The notes under the pieces were generated by a model, which was given only the letters and a program-made list of their open reading frames with translations, was not told where the DNA came from and did not search any database. From Flavobacterium psychrophilum (lineage in GTDB: Bacteria; Bacteroidota; Bacteroidia; Flavobacteriales; Flavobacteriaceae): a DNA stretch of 11,385 bases. This document shows positions 7,595-11,385 of this stretch, one piece after another (position 1 is the first letter of the stretch; each line of letters starts with the position of its first letter). Made by a program: the position numbers and the translations under genes. The stretch is from assembly GCA_020720185.1 (NCBI GenBank), contig DYPB01000060.1, positions 2,146-13,530 of the forward strand, written 5' to 3'.

Positions 7595-7756
7595 ATTATA
7601 AATATATCTCTTAAAAAAAATACATGCTCACTATTAACTCTAAGTGCTTATTGTTGTAAATGAAGAACCAATGCATGAAAAACAACAATATGCGTGAAAA
7701 ACCTTGCATTGAAGCATCAAATATTTGATTTATAATATTGATTTAAAAATAATTAT

Positions 7757-7776
7757 ATATTTTTCAGCAGCCCCTA
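7757..7776 (-). repeat. Terminal-inverted-repeat-like sequence
   Basis: The minus strand reads TAGGGGCTGCTGAAAAATAT, similar to the plus-strand start of repeat copy 2 (7307) and copy 1 (about 464), and of the general form of insertion-sequence ends. Together with 7307 it could bound a roughly 470-base non-coding element. I could not find a clear target duplication. Confidence 0.35.
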
Positions 7777-7972
7777 AATAAAGTATAACTTGTTACTTAG
7801 GGCAAAAAGATACATCCGTGCGTAAATACGATTTTAAGAATGTAGCAAAAGAATATTTTTTCGGAGAGAAAAATTAGCCAAAGAAATTTCTTAATTTTAT
7901 AGGAATAGAAATTAAAAATTGACAATAACCTGGAAAGCGCTTTGGCTTGCATTTTTAAAATACTTGAACAAC

Positions 7973-8464
7973 ATGAAAATTAGGAAAAACAAAGATTCCA
8001 TTTTGATTGCTCTTGCCTTTACGAGCTTAACAATTTTGTTTTTACTGCGGGGCATTAATACTTTGCACTACATGCTTGGATTTGTATTCTTTGTCCTATC
8101 CATCACATCATTTACCTACAAATCAGGAGTCGAAATTTCTGAAACAAAACATATCAGAAATTATTTCACACTTTTTGGCCGTTCTTTCGGAGTTTGGAAT
8201 AATTTGCCGGAAATTAAGCATGTTTCAGTTATTAGATTAAATCAAAATCGGTTGAAACTAAACCGCAGATACACCGTTCAGGAAGAATCCAATAACAAGA
8301 TTTATCCTGTTCGGCTAATTCCCAAAAACAATATTTCTAAACCAATAAAAATTATTTCAGCATCAAAAGAAAAAGCCTTGAATTATGCCTTAGAAATTGG
8401 AAAAGTATTTGATATTCAGGTATTGGATTACTCAACATCGGAAGGAAGATGGATAAAAACCTAA
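7973..8464 (+). CDS. Two-TM membrane protein of unknown function
   Basis: A 163-residue protein starting MKIRKNKDSILIALAFTSLT. Two hydrophobic helices, about residues 9-25 and 31-48, form a hairpin. A soluble tail of roughly 110 residues follows, beginning GVEISETKHIRNYFTLFGRS and including FGVWNNLPEIKHVSVIR. I recall similar tails in uncharacterised Bacteroidota proteins; the two-TM plus beta-rich layout is reminiscent of bacterial PH-like membrane proteins, but that is an analogy. I chose ATG 7973 because the helix hairpin follows at once; the frame opens at TTG 7919, giving 18 further residues of uncertain status. It lies 136 bases upstream of the ABC ATPase on the same strand with no hairpin between, so co-transcription is plausible, and a membrane accessory role for the exporter is possible. 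Confidence 0.65.
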   Translation: MKIRKNKDSILIALAFTSLTILFLLRGINTLHYMLGFVFFVLSITSFTYKSGVEISETKHIRNYFTLFGRSFGVWNNLPEIKHVSVIRLNQNRLKLNRRYTVQEESNNKIYPVRLIPKNNISKPIKIISASKEKALNYALEIGKVFDIQVLDYSTSEGRWIKT

Positions 8465-8600
8465 TTACAGCCACTTGCGATATAATTGTAAAAAAGCCAT
8501 TTATCATATAAAGTCTCAAAAAACCAATGCACTAACTCAATCAAAAAATAAATCAAAACCCAACAATGATAAACCAAGCAAAATAGAAAATAGCAAAAAA

Positions 8601-9530
8601 ATGGAAACGATAATAAAAATCGAGGGACTCAAAAAAAAATTTGGCGAATTTACAGCAGTTGATGGAATTAGTTTCAACATCAGGCGCAATGAAATTTTTG
8701 GACTATTGGGGCCAAACGGAGCCGGAAAAACAACAACAATTTCAATGATCTGCGGATTATTGCCAGTTACAGAGGGCGAAATTACTTTTGCCAATAGCAA
8801 TGCTAAAGACAAAAAATCGATGATTGGATATTGCCCACAGGAAAATATTTTTTATCCAAAACTTACATGCCTGGAACAATTGCAATTTATTGGGCAAATG
8901 TATGGAATACAATCGAATACAGTAAGCCAAAGAGCCAAAGAATTGCTCAATCTACTGGGATTATCAGACAAAACCAAAGTGAGAGCCGCCAAATTATCGG
9001 GTGGCATGAAACGAAGGCTGAATATTTGTTTGGCACTAATTCACGATCCGGAAATTCTTATTCTCGATGAACCCGAGGCCGGATTAGACCCACAAAGCAG
9101 AATTCTGGTCCGCAATTTTGTAAAGGCTTTTAGTCAACAAAAAACAGTAATCCTTACAACGCATAATATGGACGAAGCCGAACGTTTATCAGACAGAGTG
9201 GCAATCATCGACCATGGAAAATTACTTTTACTTGATACGCCTAATATGCTAAAACGAACAGTGGGCGAAGGAGATATTCTCGAACTGATTTTTGAAAATC
9301 CAAACCAAAATGCATTAAACAAATTTTCGGATAGTATTAAATTTATTGGCATTAGCCACAAAATTAATGCAGAAACCGTATTTTTAAAGCATTCAAATAT
9401 TATAGAACAATTGTCGGAGATAAAAAGCATAGCAGAAAAAAGCCAATTAAAAATTGCAGAAATAAAACTTCGCGCCAATACACTCGAAGATGTATTTATT
9501 CACCTAACCGGAAGAAACTTACGCCAATGA
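8601..9530 (+). CDS. ABC exporter ATP-binding protein
   Basis: A 309-residue nucleotide-binding subunit that hydrolyses ATP on the cytoplasmic face to power the adjacent permease. In order it shows Walker A GPNGAGKT (37-44), Q-loop YCPQENI near 76-82, signature LSGGM (132-136), Walker B LILDEP with Asp156-Glu157, D-loop AGLD and H-loop His188 in TTHNMDEAE. All key residues are intact. After the core, about 90 residues form the C-terminal extension usual in the DrrA/NatA/CcmA-like export class, ending TLEDVFIHLTGRNL, which is the signature tail of that class. ATG 8601 fits the family N-terminus (METIIKIEGLKKKFG); the frame is open back to TTG 8475, but those 42 codons are Lys/Asn-rich leader. 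Its stop overlaps the start of the permease (ATGA). The exported substrate cannot be told; drugs, lipids and sodium are all known for the class. Confidence 0.95.
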   Translation: METIIKIEGLKKKFGEFTAVDGISFNIRRNEIFGLLGPNGAGKTTTISMICGLLPVTEGEITFANSNAKDKKSMIGYCPQENIFYPKLTCLEQLQFIGQMYGIQSNTVSQRAKELLNLLGLSDKTKVRAAKLSGGMKRRLNICLALIHDPEILILDEPEAGLDPQSRILVRNFVKAFSQQKTVILTTHNMDEAERLSDRVAIIDHGKLLLLDTPNMLKRTVGEGDILELIFENPNQNALNKFSDSIKFIGISHKINAETVFLKHSNIIEQLSEIKSIAEKSQLKIAEIKLRANTLEDVFIHLTGRNLRQ

Positions 9531-10693
9531 AAACGTTAAACATTATATCAAAAAGCCTAAAGGAGCAAATGCGCAGTTATTGGGTACTCTTGCTCACACT
9601 ATCTATGGGGCCATTTTTTATTTTTGTGTATTTCCTGATCATGGAATCATCAGAACCGCAGTATACTATATTAATTGTTAATCAGGATAAAGACGTTCTG
9701 TTGAACGAACAAACGCTAAACCATGGAAATAATTTAATTGCCTATTTCAGGGCTTTTGAAACAGACACTTTCGTACTTCCGTTAACAATTAACGAATTAA
9801 GCGACAAAACAATCGGAATCGAAAAGCTGAAAAACAAAAAAGCAGATGCTTTGATTTTTATCGACAAAGATTTTTCACAATCGATTCAGGCACGAAAAAT
9901 GGGCGATAGCACTGCCATTGTGAATATCGAATTTATAGGCGATTTATCCAATACAAACTATTTAATTAGCGCAGTTTGGGCCAACGAAATAGTTAATGAA
10001 TATGCATTACAAGCAAGCAATAATACAAGAATCGTACATTTAAAAGAAACAGCATTGGGCATTTCGGCAACAGCAAGCAATTTCGATATGATAGTGCCCG
10101 GAATTCTTATCGTATCGCTCATAATGCTCATGTTTACGGCCAGTATAGCATTTGTATCTGAGGTAGAAAATAAAACCATTATGCGATTAAAACTATCTAA
10201 ACTAAATGTTTTTGAGTTTTTAGCAGGAATAAGCGCTGTGCAATTACTTGTGGGCATTGCATCGGTTCTATTAACCCTAATAACGGCCATTTTGCTCGGT
10301 TTTAAATACGAAGGCTCCATCATGATTTTGATTCTAGTGGCTAGCTTAACAAGCTTGTCTATTATTGCCTTTAGTCTGATTATCGCAGCCATTACAAAAA
10401 CTGCCAACGAAGTTTTGGTTGTAGGCAATTTCCCAATGTTTCTATTTATGTTTTTTACAGGGGCTGCATTTCCATTAAAAAGCGATGCATGGTTTACTAT
10501 CTCCGATTATCCAATTAATCTTCAAGGATTAATGACACCGACTCATGCTATTTCGGCATTAAACAAAACGCTGATATTGAGCATGGATATTTCAAGTATC
10601 ATACCCGAAATTACGGCCATTGTTGTTTTAAGTCTGCTTTATTTTTTGATTGGCGGAATTATCTTTAAACAACGCCATTTAAAATTATCTTAA
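9527..10693 (+). CDS. ABC-2 type exporter permease
   Basis: A 388-residue inner-membrane subunit, the partner of the ATPase just upstream. An N-terminal helix (about residues 18-40, from YWVLLLTLSMGPFFIFVYFL) is followed by an extracytoplasmic domain of about 145 residues opening YTILIVNQDKD. Five further helices follow: about 188-210 (MIVPGILIVSLIMLMF), 226-252, 260-288, 298-316 and 362-382. This six-helix plan with a large loop after the first helix is that of ABC-2 permeases of the NatB/YhaP-like kind. Start and stop overlap with the ATPase by four bases (ATGA), which implies translational coupling and a fixed subunit ratio. Only one permease gene is present, so it probably works as a homodimer. 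No periplasmic adaptor or outer-membrane factor is beside it, which argues against a tripartite pump encoded here. Confidence 0.93.
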   Translation: MKTLNIISKSLKEQMRSYWVLLLTLSMGPFFIFVYFLIMESSEPQYTILIVNQDKDVLLNEQTLNHGNNLIAYFRAFETDTFVLPLTINELSDKTIGIEKLKNKKADALIFIDKDFSQSIQARKMGDSTAIVNIEFIGDLSNTNYLISAVWANEIVNEYALQASNNTRIVHLKETALGISATASNFDMIVPGILIVSLIMLMFTASIAFVSEVENKTIMRLKLSKLNVFEFLAGISAVQLLVGIASVLLTLITAILLGFKYEGSIMILILVASLTSLSIIAFSLIIAAITKTANEVLVVGNFPMFLFMFFTGAAFPLKSDAWFTISDYPINLQGLMTPTHAISALNKTLILSMDISSIIPEITAIVVLSLLYFLIGGIIFKQRHLKLS

Positions 10694-10778
10694 ATACAAA
10701 AATCCAGACTTTGGGATTACAGGTTAAAAAGGAGACTGAATTAGCTGTCTATTTATAAAATGATTGATTTATGGTTGC

Positions 10779-10794
10779 TCAAGTATATACTTGA
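10779..10794. repeat. 16-bp perfect palindrome
   Basis: TCAAGTATATACTTGA is a perfect palindrome that ends two bases before the first REP-like unit. It could be the edge of that element or an operator-like site, but there is no gene downstream for it to control within the window. Confidence 0.5.
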
Positions 10795-10796
10795 TT

Positions 10797-10971
10797 TTAG
10801 CCGCGTTAGCGGCGATATCTTTGTAGTATTACGATTTTTTTGCATCCTAAAGCCACGTAGTGGCGAAATTGCTATAATGTTTTAGATTTGTTCCGAAGGT
10901 TTCTCGAAACCTTCGGAATTTGAGTTAGCGCCAGGTAATATCTACTACCAATATTTCACTACTACGTGGTT
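10797..10971. repeat. Cluster of three REP-like units around a strong hairpin
   Basis: Unit A (10797-10828, plus) has GCCGC-GTTA-GCGGC and then GATATCTTTGTAGTA. Unit B (10849-10879, plus) has GCCAC-GTA-GTGGC and then GAAATTGCTATAATG. Unit C (10943-10971, minus strand) reads AACCACGTAGTAGTGAAATA and then TTGGTAGTA. They share a pattern of small GC-rich hairpin, GAAAT or GATAT, then a GTAGTA-like tail. B and C face each other and enclose the hairpin at 10891-10918, giving a paired-REP layout. Confidence 0.7.
10891..10918. repeat. Perfect 13-bp hairpin within the REP cluster
   Basis: TTCCGAAGGTTTC (10891-10903) pairs perfectly with GAAACCTTCGGAA (10906-10918), separated by TC, so the real loop is probably CTCG plus opened pairs. 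It has the highest GC of any stem in the window. The right arm is followed by TTTG only, a poor T-run. It lies about 200 bases after the permease and might still stop transcription in either direction. Confidence 0.7.
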
Positions 10972-11310
10972 GATTATCTAACATATATGGCAGATAGGCT
11001 ATTAAACATTTTGCTTTAAAATAATTCATCTGCTTTTTGCTCTATTACCTAAATGCCTAATTCAAAAATGAGATTTTTAAAATATTTATATACAATGTAT
11101 TATGTCTTTTTAGCGTATAATCAGATTTTTCGCACAAAAAAATATGTTGATTAATTTAAATGCATTGATAATGAAACATTAAGATTGATATGTGTGGTAA
11201 TTTTTTGTTAAAAAACAGGGTGCAATATAAAAATTTAGCTATATTTTTTCTAAACTAAAAATTTTAATTCATCCATTTCCTACAAAATCATAGTTTTTAT
11301 GCAATAAATA

Positions 11311-11348
11311 ATGAGTTCAGTATAAAAAGATGAGTCCGGTCTAAAAAC
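11311..11348 (+). repeat. Two-copy 19-bp imperfect tandem repeat
   Basis: ATGAGTTCAGTATAAAAAG (11311-11329) is followed directly by ATGAGTCCGGTCTAAAAAC (11330-11348), identical at 15 of 19 positions. It lies close to the right edge, so more copies could follow outside. No function can be assigned. Confidence 0.55.
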
Positions 11349-11385
11349 TCTCTCTTTTTTTAAGCTCGTATAAATGCGAAATTTG

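Larger units (their letters stand above)
6986..7972. other. Gene-poor repeat zone
   Basis: Nearly 1 kb without an intact gene. It holds the transposase remnant, repeat copy 2, a nested palindrome, a terminal-repeat-like sequence near 7757, a perfect 14-bp palindrome ATCAAATATTTGAT (7716-7729), and a 13-base near-repeat ATGCATGAAAAAC (7671-7683) / ATGCGTGAAAAAC (7690-7702). It looks like a landing site for mobile sequences between the orphan gene and the ABC region. Confidence 0.6.
10694..11385. other. Gene-free stretch at the right edge
   Basis: About 690 bases without a supported reading frame. The first 280 hold the palindrome and REP-like cluster described separately. From about 10980 the sequence is strongly A/T-rich with only short, weak inverted repeats until the tandem repeat at 11311. 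No terminator with a good stem and T-run was found directly after the permease. Confidence 0.6.

Noticed and set aside
7671..7702. CRISPR-like pair of short repeats
   Set aside because: Only two 13-base near-copies with a 6-base gap; no regular spacers and no cas genes.
8475..8600. TTG-initiated 42-residue extension of the ABC ATPase
   Set aside because: Lys/Asn/Ser-rich, with no counterpart in the family, whose members begin at the METIIKIEGL segment.
8831..9070. 79-codon plus-strand frame within the ABC ATPase
   Set aside because: Out of frame with a protein having all ABC motifs; a shadow.
9958..10428. 156-codon minus-strand frame inside the permease
   Set aside because: It lies fully antisense to a well-supported membrane protein; its hydrophobic look mirrors the helices on the other strand.
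10701..10718. Terminator directly after the permease (AATCC/GGATT)
   Set aside because: Only five base pairs with no T-run following; too weak to support.

Overview
The window looks like chromosomal DNA of a low-GC member of the Bacteroidota. Supporting signs are a C-terminal type IX secretion (T9SS) sorting domain at the left edge, A-rich leaders without clear Shine-Dalgarno sequences, a TAnnTTTG-type -7 box, a four-PAS sensor histidine kinase, and REP-like palindromes of the kind common in this phylum. I did no database search; every family call rests on motifs read by eye.

Layout. 1-373: the C-terminal end of a T9SS-secreted protein, broken by an in-frame stop and a frame change. 374-603: an intergenic stretch with a sequence that recurs near 7.3 kb. 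604-1536: an extended/atypical SDR (epimerase-like). 1537-1816: two perfect 14-bp inverted repeats followed by a possible promoter. 1817-4171: a PAS4-HisKA-HATPase kinase whose reading frame is interrupted by a TAA at codon 25. 4236-4856: a probable secreted lipoprotein. 4857-5342: no gene seen. 5343-6269: an NmrA-like NAD(P)-binding protein. 6271-6561: a possible decayed reading frame with several stops. 6587-6985: a small orphan protein. 6986-7972: a gene-poor repeat zone with a decayed IS1595-family transposase, a nested palindrome and terminal-repeat-like sequences. 7973-8464: a two-TM membrane protein. 8601-9530 and 9527-10693: an ABC exporter ATPase and its ABC-2 permease, translationally coupled through ATGA. 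10694-11385: no gene seen; a cluster of REP-like hairpins and a short tandem repeat.

Functionally, the only clear partnership is the ABC ATPase with its permease, possibly co-transcribed with the membrane protein before them. The kinase has no response regulator beside it, so it is probably an orphan sensor. The two Rossmann-fold proteins lie either side of the kinase and lipoprotein, but nothing in the sequence ties them into one pathway.

The overall impression is ordinary housekeeping and accessory genes set in a decaying, repeat-rich background: nonsense codons in the T9SS gene and the kinase, a multi-stop remnant, a broken transposase and two separate palindromic repeat clusters. I see no CRISPR array, tRNA, rRNA or convincing new defence system. 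The most unusual features are the repeat families (471-534 with 7315-7370, 7461-7594, 10797-10971) and the interrupted kinase.
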